DNA from: Streptomyces sp. NBC_00448
Lineage (GTDB): Bacteria; Actinomycetota; Actinomycetes; Streptomycetales; Streptomycetaceae
Direction of reading: 5' to 3'
Length of the DNA stretch: 64,000 nucleotides
Assembly: GCF_036014115.1 (NCBI RefSeq)
Contig: NZ_CP107913.1
Span: forward strand, 2,979,001 to 3,043,000
Below the pieces are notes generated by a model, which was not told the origin of the DNA, searched no databases, and saw only the letters and a list, made by a program, of their open reading frames with translations. This document shows, piece after piece, positions 1-8,396 of the stretch (position 1 is its first letter; each line of letters starts with the position of its first letter). The translations under genes and the position numbers were made by a program.

Positions 1-80
1 GTCGCCGAAATTTCCAGAAACGATCTGGACCCCGCGAGAGCGGAACGGCACACTCGGAACCAGAACCAAGAAGGGACACC

Positions 81-935
81 ATGCCGCTCAGAAGCACCGC
101 GACCGCCCGTCAGGAGCGCCTAGGCGCGGAGCTGAGGAAGATGCGGGAAGCCGCGGGGATCACCGCCCGCGACACCGCGCGGCTGCTCGGCACCGACCCG
201 GCGAAAGTCAGTCACATCGAGGCGGGTCGGCTCGGTGTCAGCGAGGAGCGGTTACGACGTCTCGCCGCGTTCTACGAATGCGGAGACGCCGCGCTGATCG
301 ACGCCCTCGTCGGCATGGCCAACGGCCATGGCCGCAAGGGCTGGTGGGAGGCGTACCGCGGGGTGGTGCCGGCCGGCATGCTCGACATCTCCGAGATGGA
401 GCACTACGCCGTCCACCTGCGCCCGCTCCAGGTCAGCCACATCCCCGGACTGCTCCAGACCGAGGCGTACGCCAGGGCCGTGGTCGGCCACGCGGTCCCC
501 CCGCTGCCCGCCAACGAGTTGGAGGCGTGGGTCGCCCACCGGATGGAACGCGCCAACGTCCTGCACCGCGAGGCCGCTCCGCCGTACGAAGCACTGGTCC
601 ACGAGGCGGCGTTGCGGATGCGGTTCGGCGGGGCGAAGGTGGCGAAGGCCCAACTGGAACACATCCAGGAGCTGAGCCGGCTGCCGCAGATAAGCGTCCG
701 GGTCATTCCGTTCGCCTCCGAGGGCCACGTCGGCTCCAGCCACGCGATGCTCTACGCGAGCGGGACCGTCCCCCAGCTGGACACCGTGCAGATCGACTCC
801 GCACACGGGGTGATCCTGCTGCACGCGGCCACGCAACTCGCCAACTACCTCAACCGGTTCGAGATCCTCACGAAGGTGGCGCTGGACCGGGAAAAGTCGC
901 GCGACTTCATGCACTCCATCTCCCGAGACCTCTGA
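81..935 (+). CDS. XRE-family regulator with DUF5753 domain
   Basis: A 284-residue DNA-binding regulator of the type abundant in Streptomyces. The N-terminal ~70 residues form a lambda-repressor-like helix-turn-helix (RKMREAAGITARDTARLL, then a recognition helix ending KVSHIEAGR). The rest is a DUF5753 domain, recognisable from HIPGLLQTEAYARAVV near residue 120, the later RVIPF and the closing NRF-x-L. The ATG at 81 follows an AAGGGA ribosome site. The partner DUF397 gene starts 23 bases after its stop, the usual arrangement for this pair. In characterised cases such pairs act in differentiation or as toxin-antitoxin-like units; the target here is unknown. Confidence 0.9.
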   Translation: MPLRSTATARQERLGAELRKMREAAGITARDTARLLGTDPAKVSHIEAGRLGVSEERLRRLAAFYECGDAALIDALVGMANGHGRKGWWEAYRGVVPAGMLDISEMEHYAVHLRPLQVSHIPGLLQTEAYARAVVGHAVPPLPANELEAWVAHRMERANVLHREAAPPYEALVHEAALRMRFGGAKVAKAQLEHIQELSRLPQISVRVIPFASEGHVGSSHAMLYASGTVPQLDTVQIDSAHGVILLHAATQLANYLNRFEILTKVALDREKSRDFMHSISRDL

Positions 936-958
936 ACCTCTGAAAGGGCCCTCATCCC

Positions 959-1189
959 ATGACCGCGCCCCTGGCTTGGCAGAAGTCCACGTACTCGCAA
1001 GACAGCGGGGACTGTGTCGAGTTGACCGCCCACGGGGGCGCGGTCCTCCTCCGCGAGAGCGACAATCCGACCGTGGTGCTGACCACCACACGCAAGGACC
1101 TGGCACGGTTCCTGCGCTTCCTCAAAACCGCGCCGACCTCGACGGCCTCGGTGGCCGGACCCGCCCGGGTGCAGCGTTCCGTGGGGTGA
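959..1189 (+). CDS. DUF397 domain protein
   Basis: A 76-residue protein with the DUF397 pattern: a W-x-KSTYS start, a Ser/Gly-Asp-CVE core near residues 14-22, a VLLRESDNP turn and a final TTTRKDLARFLRFLK helix. DUF397 proteins are small partners of the XRE-DUF5753 regulator and are almost always encoded directly beside it, as here. The ATG at 959 is preceded by GAAAGGG. The role is inferred from the pairing only. Confidence 0.88.
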   Translation: MTAPLAWQKSTYSQDSGDCVELTAHGGAVLLRESDNPTVVLTTTRKDLARFLRFLKTAPTSTASVAGPARVQRSVG

Positions 1190-1222
1190 GGACCACCTGC
1201 GGGTGCGATGCCGCCCGCGCGG

Positions 1223-1253
1223 TTCCCCGCGCCCCTGACCGGGGTGCGGGGAA
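1223..1253. terminator. bidirectional hairpin terminator
   Basis: Arms TTCCCCGCGCCCC (1223-1235) and GGGGTGCGGGGAA (1241-1253) pair at 12 of 13 positions around a 5-base loop. It lies between the convergent DUF397 gene and the minus-strand gene ending at 1283. This GC-rich stem without a clear U-tract is a common Streptomyces terminator form. Confidence 0.7.
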
Positions 1254-1282
1254 AGGGCCGCGTCGAGTGCGGGGCGGGCCGG

Positions 1283-1846
1283 CTACGCGAAGTCGAGCAA
1301 CTTGCGGGTCATGTCGCGGTAGTGGGTGAGGGCGATCCGCAACTCCTCGGTGTCCGGCTCCGATACGCCGTGCACGCTCGCCCGCAGCGACTCGCGGCGC
1401 TGCTCCAGCATGCGGGTGAGCCGCTGGGCCGCCTCGTCGAGCACGGTCTCGGCCTCGCGTACGGCGCCCCTCGGGTCGTCCACGAAGCCGCCCACGGCGT
1501 GCTCCATCCGCTCGCTCAGACCGCCGTCGCCGGCGGGAGTGGCGGGGGCAGCGGGAGTGGCCGCGGTCGCGGGGCGCTCCGGCTCGGTCGGCCGGTCAGG
1601 CGCGGTCCGCCCGGTCGGCTCTGCCGGCGGGCTCGCGGGGGGCGGCCCGGCCTCGTCGGGCACCGTCTCGCTCCGCTCTGCGCCCGTACCGGTGACGGTC
1701 GCGGTCCCGGTCGTGGTCCGGGCGTCGCGCTTCTCGTACTTCCCGGTCGCGTTCCTGCCCTCGTTCCCGCTCGTCGTCTCGTCCGCGTCGTCGGTCTTGA
1801 TCTCGGTCTCGGTCCCGGTACGGCCGTGCGGGGTGTTCGGCGTCAT
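1283..1846 (-). CDS. hypothetical protein, disordered N-terminus plus helical domain
   Basis: A 187-residue protein of unknown function. Residues 1-105 are rich in Thr, Pro, Glu and Ala and probably disordered. Residues ~108-187 look helical (GGFVDDPRGAVREAETVLDE, then TEELRIALTHYR). I chose the ATG at 1846 because GGAGG precedes it; an upstream in-frame start would overlap the preceding gene. Its C-terminal part resembles the C-terminal half of the neighbouring 1899-2690 protein, with shared FV-acid-DP-x-GA and TE-x-LR patterns. The two lie 52 bases apart in the same direction, suggesting a co-transcribed diverged duplication. No signal peptide is visible. Confidence 0.7.
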   Translation of the reverse strand: MTPNTPHGRTGTETEIKTDDADETTSGNEGRNATGKYEKRDARTTTGTATVTGTGAERSETVPDEAGPPPASPPAEPTGRTAPDRPTEPERPATAATPAAPATPAGDGGLSERMEHAVGGFVDDPRGAVREAETVLDEAAQRLTRMLEQRRESLRASVHGVSEPDTEELRIALTHYRDMTRKLLDFA

Positions 1847-1898
1847 CGTCTTCGCCTCCAGGTGTGCGGAAAGGTCGTGGGTGCCGGCGGTCGCGGGG

Positions 1899-2690
1899 TC
1901 ATGCCTCGCCGCGGCCGGGGTCGTCGCTCTTGCGGGTGCTGCCGGTGAGCGCGGCGAAGCGGCCCCCGAGCGTGTGGTGCCCGCGGTCGGTCTCACGTAC
2001 GTCGTCGTCGCCTGCGGCGGACTCGGCGGGCTCGGCGGACTCAGCGGTCCTGGCGGGGCCGGCGGTCGCCGCGGGTTCCCGGGGCTCCGCGGTCGGCTCG
2101 GGTGCGTCCGGAACCTGCGCGGGGCGCGCGACCGCGGACGTACCGCCGTCGGCTCCGGTCAGCTCGTCGAAGAGCCCCCGTGCGCCGATCAGCGACTGGC
2201 GCAGGTCCTCCGTGGCGCCCTCGCCGCCCGCGCTGGCGTGCTCGGCCAGCGCGTGGGCACGGCGGTAGCCCTGGAGCCGGGTGCCGTGGTGGACGGACAG
2301 CGCGTCGAAGTGCTCGGGCGAACCGGCGGCCGGGAAGCCCCGGTTCGCGGCGACCTGGCCGACGAGCCGGTCGGCCGCGCCCAGCGCCCCCGCGGGGTCC
2401 TCGACGAACTGCGCCTGCACGGCCTGCCAGCGCTGCGCGTACTGCGCGCGGTCGGCCTCGGACAGCGGCCGCCGGTCGAGGTCGCCGTACCGCTTGACGC
2501 GGTCCGCCAACTCCTTGTCGGTCGCCTTGGTGTCGCCCTCGTGCCGGGCGAGCACCCGGTCGTACTCGGGTCCGAACCGGTGCTTGAGACGGCCGGTGCC
2601 GGGTGTGCCGCCGTACCTGCTCCATACGGCGACGACAGCGATCACTACGAGGACTGCCACCACGATCGCGATGACGGCTCCTGTCGACAT
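1899..2690 (-). CDS. membrane-anchored hypothetical protein
   Basis: A 263-residue protein with one N-terminal membrane helix (AVIAIVVAVLVVIAVVAVW, residues 4-22) followed by a basic stretch and a helical cytoplasmic domain (~residues 33-180). The tail is rich in Ala, Pro and Glu. The middle contains VEDPAGALGAADRLVGQVAA and TEDLRQSLIGAR, which echo the downstream neighbour at 1283-1846. I do not recognise an enzymatic motif. It is probably the first gene of a two-gene unit with 1283-1846. Proteins of this shape are common in Streptomyces but I know of no experimental function. Confidence 0.75.
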   Translation of the reverse strand: MSTGAVIAIVVAVLVVIAVVAVWSRYGGTPGTGRLKHRFGPEYDRVLARHEGDTKATDKELADRVKRYGDLDRRPLSEADRAQYAQRWQAVQAQFVEDPAGALGAADRLVGQVAANRGFPAAGSPEHFDALSVHHGTRLQGYRRAHALAEHASAGGEGATEDLRQSLIGARGLFDELTGADGGTSAVARPAQVPDAPEPTAEPREPAATAGPARTAESAEPAESAAGDDDVRETDRGHHTLGGRFAALTGSTRKSDDPGRGEA

Positions 2691-2758
2691 GTCGGGCCTC
2701 CCTTCCCTCGCGGGCTCGCCTTGCCCGCGTCACCACCCGCAAACCCGGGCCGCCCGGC

Positions 2759-2816
2759 GGCGGGGAAGGAAGGAGGAAAGGACGGAGGAAGGGAAGGAGG
2801 GGCTGTGGGAAGGGGA
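2759..2816. repeat. purine-only low-complexity tract
   Basis: Between the MFS gene stop and the start of the 1899-2690 gene lies an almost pure G/A run on the plus strand (GGAAGGAAGGAGGAAAGGA and similar) with only a few pyrimidines. Such a polypurine tract is unusual in otherwise mixed GC-rich DNA. No function can be assigned. It is the main content of the 127-base gap 2691-2817. Confidence 0.6.
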
Positions 2817-2817
2817 T

Positions 2818-4872
2818 TCAGAGCACCCGGTGCGCGTGCGCCGGCCGTTCGGGCCGCTCCGGCCGGTCATGGTCACCGCCGCTCAACTCCCCGCTCAACT
2901 TCGTCAGCAGCGCGGCGAGTTCGCTGTGCCGGGACGGGTCCCAGTCGCCGAGCAGGTCGGCCAGGACGTTGCGGCGGGCCTCGCCGAGCCGGGCCGCCAT
3001 GGCCTTCCCGGACTCGGTGAGCCGCAGGGGGTTGCCGTCGCGGACGGCGAACCCGCGGGTCTCGGCCTCGACCGCGGACCGTTCGATCATCGCGCTCGGC
3101 ACCGTGGCGTGCTCGGCCAGCTCCACCGGGTCGGCCTCGCCCTGGTGCGCGATTCTCAGCAGCAGCCAGCTGGTGGCCGGATGGATGTCGGCGCCGGCCT
3201 TGTCGGTGACACGGATGTACAGGTCCCGTTTGGTCTCCCGGTTGCCCAGCACCGACAGGCAGCGGGCGATCTCGTCGAGCGAGGAGCGCTCCACCGGGTT
3301 GGTGCCGAACGTCTCGTTGGCGTCCGGCGCCGTGACCGACCCGCGCAGCGGCTGCTCCCTCAGCAGCCAGGCCAGCACGAAGCCGAGCAGCGCGACCGGC
3401 ACCGCCCACAGGAAGACGGTGGTGATGGACTGCGAATAGGCGTGCAGCACCGGCGCCTTGATGGCACTCGGCAATCCGGCGATGGCCGTCGGGTCGGCCT
3501 GGAGCGTGGCCGGATCGAAGCCGGCCGGCACCCGCACCCCGCGCAGCGCGGAACCCAGCTTGTCCGAGAGCTGGTTGGTGAAGACGGTGCCGAACACCGA
3601 GACGCCGAAGGACGCGCCGATGGAGCGGAAGAAGGTGGTGCCGGAGGTGGCGGAACCCAGGTCCTCGTAGCCGACCGCGTTCTGCACCGCGAGCACCAGC
3701 ACCTGCATCACCAGGCCGAGGCCGAACCCGAAGACGAAGAAGTACAGGCTCATCACCCAGGTCGCGGTGAACTCGTCGAGCTGGTGCAGCAGGATCAGCC
3801 CGACCGCGGTGATGGCGGTGCCGAGGATCGGGAAGACCTTGTAGCGGCCGGTGCGGCTGATGATCTGCCCGGAGCCGGTGGAGGCGAGCAGCAGCCCGAT
3901 CACCATCGGGATCATGTGGACGCCGGAGAGCGTCGGCGAGTAGCCGTGCACGACCTGGAGGAAGGTCGGCAGGTAGGTCATCGCGCCGAACATCGCGAAG
4001 CCGATGATGAAGGAGATGCCCGAGCAGATGACGAAGGTGCGCACCTTGAACAGCCCCGGCGGCAGCACCGGCTCCTGCGCGCGCCGCTCGATCATGACGA
4101 ACACCGCGACCAGCGCGACCCCGACCACCGCCAGCGCGATGATGCCGGGCGAGCTCCACGCCAGGGTGGTGCCGCCGAGCGAGGTGACCAGCACCAGGCA
4201 GGTCGCGGCCGCGGCCACCACCGCCATGCCGGCGTAGTCGATGCGGTGCGCGGTGCGGCGTACCGGGATGTGCAGCACCGCGGCGATCACGGCGAGCGCC
4301 ACGATGCCGATCGGCAGGTTGATGTAGAACACCCAGCGCCAGGAGAGCTGTTCGGTGAACACCCCGCCCAGCAGCGGCCCGAGCACGCTCGCGGCGCCGA
4401 ACACCCCGCCGAACACGCCCTGGTAGCGGCCGCGGTCGCGGGGCGGCACGATGTCGCCGACGATCGCCATGGACAGCGCGATCAACCCGCCGCCGCCCAG
4501 CCCCTGCAACGCCCGGAACGCGATCAACTCGCCCATGCTCTGCGAGATCCCGCACAGCGCCGAGCCGATCAGGAAGATCACGATCACGGACTGGAACAGC
4601 CGCTTGCGGCCGTACATGTCACCGAGCTTGCCCCACAGTGGAGTTGCCGCGGTGGACGCCAGCAGGTAGGCGGTCACGACCCATGACAGGTGGTCGATGC
4701 CGCCGAGGTCGCTGACGATCGTGGGCAGCGCGGTCGACACGATGGTCTGGTCGAGCGCGGCCAGCAGCAGGCCGAGGGCGAGCGCGGCGATCGCGATCCG
4801 TACCGCGCGCTTGTCCTGCTGCTCGCCCGGTGCCGCCGCCGGTGCCGCGGCGGTGCTGGTGTCCTGGGCCAT
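2818..4872 (-). CDS. DHA2-type MFS multidrug exporter with C-terminal winged-helix-like extension
   Basis: A 684-residue transporter of the EmrB/QacA (14-helix) drug:H+ antiporter family. Family features are LLAALDQTIVSTALPTI in helix 1 (motif D1), GKLGDMYGRKRLF (motif A), a motif-C-like region around ASVLGPLLGGVF and WRWVFYINLPIG. Membrane segments end near residue 510. The remaining ~170 residues are soluble and resemble a MarR-like winged helix (HPATSWLLLRIAHQGEADPV, then RGFAVRDGNPLRLTESGKA). The ATG at 4872 follows GAGGAG. Such a fused domain is seen in some actinobacterial DHA2 exporters and might sense substrate, but that is inference. Substrate unknown. Confidence 0.9.
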   Translation of the reverse strand: MAQDTSTAAAPAAAPGEQQDKRAVRIAIAALALGLLLAALDQTIVSTALPTIVSDLGGIDHLSWVVTAYLLASTAATPLWGKLGDMYGRKRLFQSVIVIFLIGSALCGISQSMGELIAFRALQGLGGGGLIALSMAIVGDIVPPRDRGRYQGVFGGVFGAASVLGPLLGGVFTEQLSWRWVFYINLPIGIVALAVIAAVLHIPVRRTAHRIDYAGMAVVAAAATCLVLVTSLGGTTLAWSSPGIIALAVVGVALVAVFVMIERRAQEPVLPPGLFKVRTFVICSGISFIIGFAMFGAMTYLPTFLQVVHGYSPTLSGVHMIPMVIGLLLASTGSGQIISRTGRYKVFPILGTAITAVGLILLHQLDEFTATWVMSLYFFVFGFGLGLVMQVLVLAVQNAVGYEDLGSATSGTTFFRSIGASFGVSVFGTVFTNQLSDKLGSALRGVRVPAGFDPATLQADPTAIAGLPSAIKAPVLHAYSQSITTVFLWAVPVALLGFVLAWLLREQPLRGSVTAPDANETFGTNPVERSSLDEIARCLSVLGNRETKRDLYIRVTDKAGADIHPATSWLLLRIAHQGEADPVELAEHATVPSAMIERSAVEAETRGFAVRDGNPLRLTESGKAMAARLGEARRNVLADLLGDWDPSRHSELAALLTKLSGELSGGDHDRPERPERPAHAHRVL

Positions 4873-5074
4873 GTGGCAGCTCCTCGCCTCGTCTCCCCGA
4901 GGGCCAGAAACTCATATTCCCACCCTTTGTACGGTTATGGCCTGCGGAACCGGTCACCACTACCGCCGGGCGCTGTGCCGGAGGCGTGTCGGATCGGCAT
5001 AATCACCGGAGAATTCGCGCGCACCGTGTGAACGGATCGTGCGGACCCGGGTACGAACGGCGGGAGGGGACCCA

Positions 5075-6286
5075 GTGGCGCCGGAGCAGCCGAGCGGACA
5101 GGACGGCCGGGACGACCGGCCGGACCCGTCGCACCGGCCGTACGCGTACGCCCAGGGCGACCGCGCCGCGAGGGGTGACGGCATGACCGAGGACCGTATC
5201 GGGGGCGCCCGCGCGGACGGCGTCCCGACCGCCGCCGACGGCACGGGGCCCACCAGCCCCGGCACGGGCGCCGAGGACGACGCGGGCGGGATACGGGCCG
5301 CCGAGCGGTCCGCGCAGCGCGCGGCGGCCGTGGCGGCCGTGGAGGGCTTCCACCCGCTGCGGCTGCGCCCCTACGTCACCGATCCGCACGGCGACGCGGC
5401 CGGCGAGAGCACCGTACGGCGGCTGATCGACACCGACCCGCCCGGCCCGGTGGACGACGACGGGCCCGCCGTCGCCGACCTGGGCCTGTTCCCCGCCACG
5501 TACGCGGGTGTGGAGTACGCCGAGGCCCCGCACGACGGGGGGCACGACGCGGCCCACGCGCACGCCGTGGCGGCCGCCCGGGGCCGGCACCGGCGGCGCA
5601 AGCGCGGCATCGTGGTGGCGGCAGCAGCGGTCGCCGCGTCCGCGCTGGCCGCGGGCGCCGTGGCGGTCAGCGGCCAGATCGGCCAGGAGCAGGGCAGCAC
5701 CGACCGGGCGCTGCCCGACCAGTCCTCGTCGATGCCGGACGTGGTGCTGCCGACGGACGCCACGCAGTCCACCGCGTCGTCGGCCCCGGCCATGGCCGAC
5801 CCCAGCGCCCCGAGCGCCACGACCACCACGACCCGCGCGGCGAGCCCGTCGGCCACCCCCTCGACGTCGGCCACCACGCCGCCGGCCACCGACAGCACCA
5901 CGCCGGCCGGCTCGGGCGGCACATCGGCCCACGTCGCCGGGTCCACCTCGGCCGCGCCCGGCACCCCCGCGGCCCCCTCGGACCCCGCCACCGGCTCGGG
6001 CACCGACACCTCCACGCCGCCCGCGAGCGACGCCTCGTCCGCCGCCACGCAGGTGCTCCAGCTCGGCGACTCCGGCCCGGCCGTCGCCGACCTCCAGCGC
6101 CGGCTGAGCGAGGTGTGGGTCTACGCGGGGCCGATCAACGGCGTCTTCAACAGCCAGACGCGTCTGGCGGTGGCCACCTTCCAGGTCTGGTACTGGGTCA
6201 CCGACGCGGCCGACGGCAGCCACGACGGCGTGTACGGGCCCAAGACCCGCGCCGCCCTCGAACGCCAGACGCAGGGCGACTCGTAG
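5075..6286 (+). CDS. membrane-anchored peptidoglycan-binding domain protein
   Basis: A 403-residue protein. Residues ~1-165 are hydrophilic. A single membrane helix (IVVAAAAVAASALAAGAVAV) follows a basic RHRRRKR stop-transfer segment. A long extracellular Ser/Thr/Pro/Ala linker leads to a C-terminal PG_binding_1 domain (LQLGDSGPAVADLQRRL, then NGVFNSQTRLAVATFQ and GVYGPKTRAALE). It is expected to hold on to cell-wall peptidoglycan. The GTG at 5075 has GGGAGGGG upstream; an in-frame GTG at 5039 lacks this. It is divergent from the MFS gene across a 202-base gap in which I see no clear operator. Confidence 0.85.
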   Translation: MAPEQPSGQDGRDDRPDPSHRPYAYAQGDRAARGDGMTEDRIGGARADGVPTAADGTGPTSPGTGAEDDAGGIRAAERSAQRAAAVAAVEGFHPLRLRPYVTDPHGDAAGESTVRRLIDTDPPGPVDDDGPAVADLGLFPATYAGVEYAEAPHDGGHDAAHAHAVAAARGRHRRRKRGIVVAAAAVAASALAAGAVAVSGQIGQEQGSTDRALPDQSSSMPDVVLPTDATQSTASSAPAMADPSAPSATTTTTRAASPSATPSTSATTPPATDSTTPAGSGGTSAHVAGSTSAAPGTPAAPSDPATGSGTDTSTPPASDASSAATQVLQLGDSGPAVADLQRRLSEVWVYAGPINGVFNSQTRLAVATFQVWYWVTDAADGSHDGVYGPKTRAALERQTQGDS

Positions 6287-6360
6287 GACGAGCGGAACGC
6301 CGGCCCGGGGCGCCGGACGAGGGCACCCGGTGGCCGGCGGGCCAGGCCGGTTCCCCGGCG

Positions 6361-6963
6361 CTACGGCCGCCCCGGCGCGGTTCCCGCGGGCTCCACGTAC
6401 TGGAGCAGGCCCCACGTGAAGTGCGCGATCACCCGGCCCCCGGTCAGCGGGTCGGAGAGCGCCAGCCGGGCCCGGGACGGCGCGTCGGGCGGCAGCGGCG
6501 CCGCCGGCGGGAAGGCGCGGGCCGCGTCGTCCACGGTGCACGACCACGGCGCCAGGTCCGCGACGGCCGCCGGGCGCGGCGGCTCCGCCCCGGGCGCGCG
6601 CACCAGCCACTCGTTGACGACCGCCCCGGCGCCGCCTCCCCCCGGGCCGGGCAGCGTGACCACCTCGAACCGCAGGTCGGGCCAGAGCGGCACGGGCCAC
6701 AGCGCCGCCCGCAGCTCCAGATCCCCGGCCCGCTGCCCCCTGACGTCCTCCGGCGGCCCGAGCGCCGTACGGTAGCGGGCCTCGCCGCGCGGGAACGTGC
6801 GGCTGTGCAGCCGCGCCTGCCATCGGCGGTTCGCCTCGCGCAGATCGGTGTGGTTCACGCCCAGCGTGCGCAGCGCGTCGTCGACCAGGCCCGGCTGGTG
6901 GTCGGCCATCCGTCGCAGCAGCACGAGCTGGAACTGGAGCGGCCCGAAGGGTTCCGTGGGCAT
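6361..6963 (-). CDS. conserved hypothetical protein
   Basis: A 200-residue protein with no recognised catalytic motif. Residues 1-60 are helical (GPLQFQLVLLRRMADHQPGLVDDAL). The C-terminal half is Pro/Ala-rich with short beta-like stretches ending LTGGRVIAHFTWGLLQYVE. No signal peptide or membrane helix is visible. It is convergent with the peptidoglycan-binding gene. The reading frame shows the high third-position GC expected of a real Streptomyces gene. Confidence 0.65.
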   Translation of the reverse strand: MPTEPFGPLQFQLVLLRRMADHQPGLVDDALRTLGVNHTDLREANRRWQARLHSRTFPRGEARYRTALGPPEDVRGQRAGDLELRAALWPVPLWPDLRFEVVTLPGPGGGGAGAVVNEWLVRAPGAEPPRPAAVADLAPWSCTVDDAARAFPPAAPLPPDAPSRARLALSDPLTGGRVIAHFTWGLLQYVEPAGTAPGRP

Positions 6964-7163
6964 GCGGCGAGTCTAGGGCGGTCGGGGTGGGGGCTGGCGC
7001 AGCGGCCACATCTTTTGTATCGTGATGGAACAAAGTGGTTCCGCCCGCTACCCCTGACCGGCGGGCGGGACCACGGAGTACGGAGTTACCGCCGGGGGCG
7101 GCCGCCACGGCACCAGACGAGGCGGCCGCCCCCGCACCGTCTCGCACCCCAGGGAGCACTTCC

Positions 7164-7835
7164 ATGACGCCGTCCGCCCCCTCCGCCGAGTTCCGCGCCC
7201 GCGCGCTGCTGCTGGACATGGACGGCACCCTGGTGAACTCCGACGCGGTCGTGGAGCGCTGCTGGCGGCGCTGGGCCGAGCGCAAGGGGCTCGACCCGGT
7301 CCACGTGCTCTCGGTCGTGCACGGCCGCCAGGGCCACGCCACCATGGCCGTGCTCCTCCCGGACCGGCCGGTGGCCGAGAACCTCGCCGAGAATGCGGAG
7401 TTGCTCGCCGAGGAGACCGCCGACACCGACGGCGTGGTGCCCGTCCCCGGCGCGCCCGCCTTCCTCGCCGCGCTCCAGGGGCACCCGCACGCCCTCGTCA
7501 CCTCCGCGAGCATCGGCCTCGCGCAGACCCGCATGGACGCCACCGGCCTGCCGATGCCGGCGGTCCGGGTCACCGCGGAGTGCGTGAGCGCCAGCAAGCC
7601 CGACCCCGAGGGTTTCCTGAAGGGCGCCGCCGAACTCGGCTTCGCCCCCGAGGAGTGCCTCGTCTTCGAGGACGCCGAGGTCGGCATCGCGGCGGCCCGC
7701 GCGGCGGGGATGCGGGTCATCGGCGTCGGCCCCCGCGCGGCCGCCCACCGGCCCAGCGCGCACGCCCCCTCCCTGGAGCACGTGAGCGTGCGGCCCGCGC
7801 CCGGCGGCGGCCTCCTGGTGACCGTCACCGCGTGA
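7164..7835 (+). CDS. HAD-superfamily phosphatase
   Basis: A 223-residue haloacid-dehalogenase-type phosphatase, subfamily IA. The nucleophile motif is LLLDMDGTLVNSDAV (residues ~14-28). Motif II is the Ser/Thr in ALVTSAS, motif III the Lys in SKPDPEGFLKGA, and motif IV is LVFEDAEVGIAAARAAGM. Such enzymes dephosphorylate small sugar or polyol phosphates; the substrate cannot be read from sequence. I chose the ATG at 7164 with AGGGAG upstream. A longer reading from 7035 would be Pro/Ala-rich and poorly supported. Confidence 0.88.
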   Translation: MTPSAPSAEFRARALLLDMDGTLVNSDAVVERCWRRWAERKGLDPVHVLSVVHGRQGHATMAVLLPDRPVAENLAENAELLAEETADTDGVVPVPGAPAFLAALQGHPHALVTSASIGLAQTRMDATGLPMPAVRVTAECVSASKPDPEGFLKGAAELGFAPEECLVFEDAEVGIAAARAAGMRVIGVGPRAAAHRPSAHAPSLEHVSVRPAPGGGLLVTVTA

Positions 7836-8032
7836 CCGCTACCGCCTGACCGCTGCCGCTCGACCGCGGGCGCCTGACCGCGGGCGCCGAACGCCCCCGC
7901 CCATCCCGGGCGAAGCCACGCCGGCCCCGGGCGGAGGGCTGCCGGGACTCATACGGACGAACCTCCTGCGCCGCGCCGCGCGGCGGCTCTATCGTGGAAA
8001 CCCGGAGAGTCGGGACGGTTCGGGTGGGGGAC

Positions 8033-8362
8033 ATGCGGCAGCTGGTGGAGGTTCAACTCCCGGACGGACAGGCGATCTGGGCCCGGATCGAATCCCCCGG
8101 CGGACCGCAGGACTCCGGCCTCCTCGACGGCGGCGCCCGAGCGCTCCGCGGGTTCGAGACGACGCTGCGGACGGTGGCCACCAACGTCCGCGACGCCGTG
8201 GCGCAGGCGGCCCCCGACAAGGTGAGCGTGGAGTTCGGCGTCGAACTCGCCCTCGGCAAGGACGGCTTGGTGGCCGCGCTGGCCGGGACGAGCGGCACCG
8301 CGGCGGTCAAGGTGACGCTCGAGTGGGGCGGCGAGCAGCCGGGCGCCGGGGCGCCGCAGTGA
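8033..8362 (+). CDS. CU044_2847/Trypco1-type small protein
   Basis: A 109-residue protein matching what I know of the CU044_2847 family, described by Aravind and colleagues as trypsin-co-occurring domain 1. It opens LVEVQLPDGQAIWARIE, has a central helix (FETTLRTVATNVRDAV) and ends in the paired strands VSVEFGVELALGKDG and AAVKVTLEW. It is the first gene of the 8-16 kb operon, 34 bases before the trypsin-like gene, the expected association. It probably regulates or recruits the protease; no enzymatic residues are visible. ATG 8033 was preferred over GTG 7994. Confidence 0.82.
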   Translation: MRQLVEVQLPDGQAIWARIESPGGPQDSGLLDGGARALRGFETTLRTVATNVRDAVAQAAPDKVSVEFGVELALGKDGLVAALAGTSGTAAVKVTLEWGGEQPGAGAPQ

Positions 8363-8396
8363 CCGGGACCCGCTTAGCGGTGCGGTCGAACTGCCT

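Noticed and set aside
2281..4686. 801-codon plus-strand open frame antisense to the MFS gene
   Set aside because: Gln/His/Arg-rich reading opposite a clear transporter gene.
5003..7828. 941-codon minus-strand open frame
   Set aside because: Runs across several well-supported genes and has no domain of its own.
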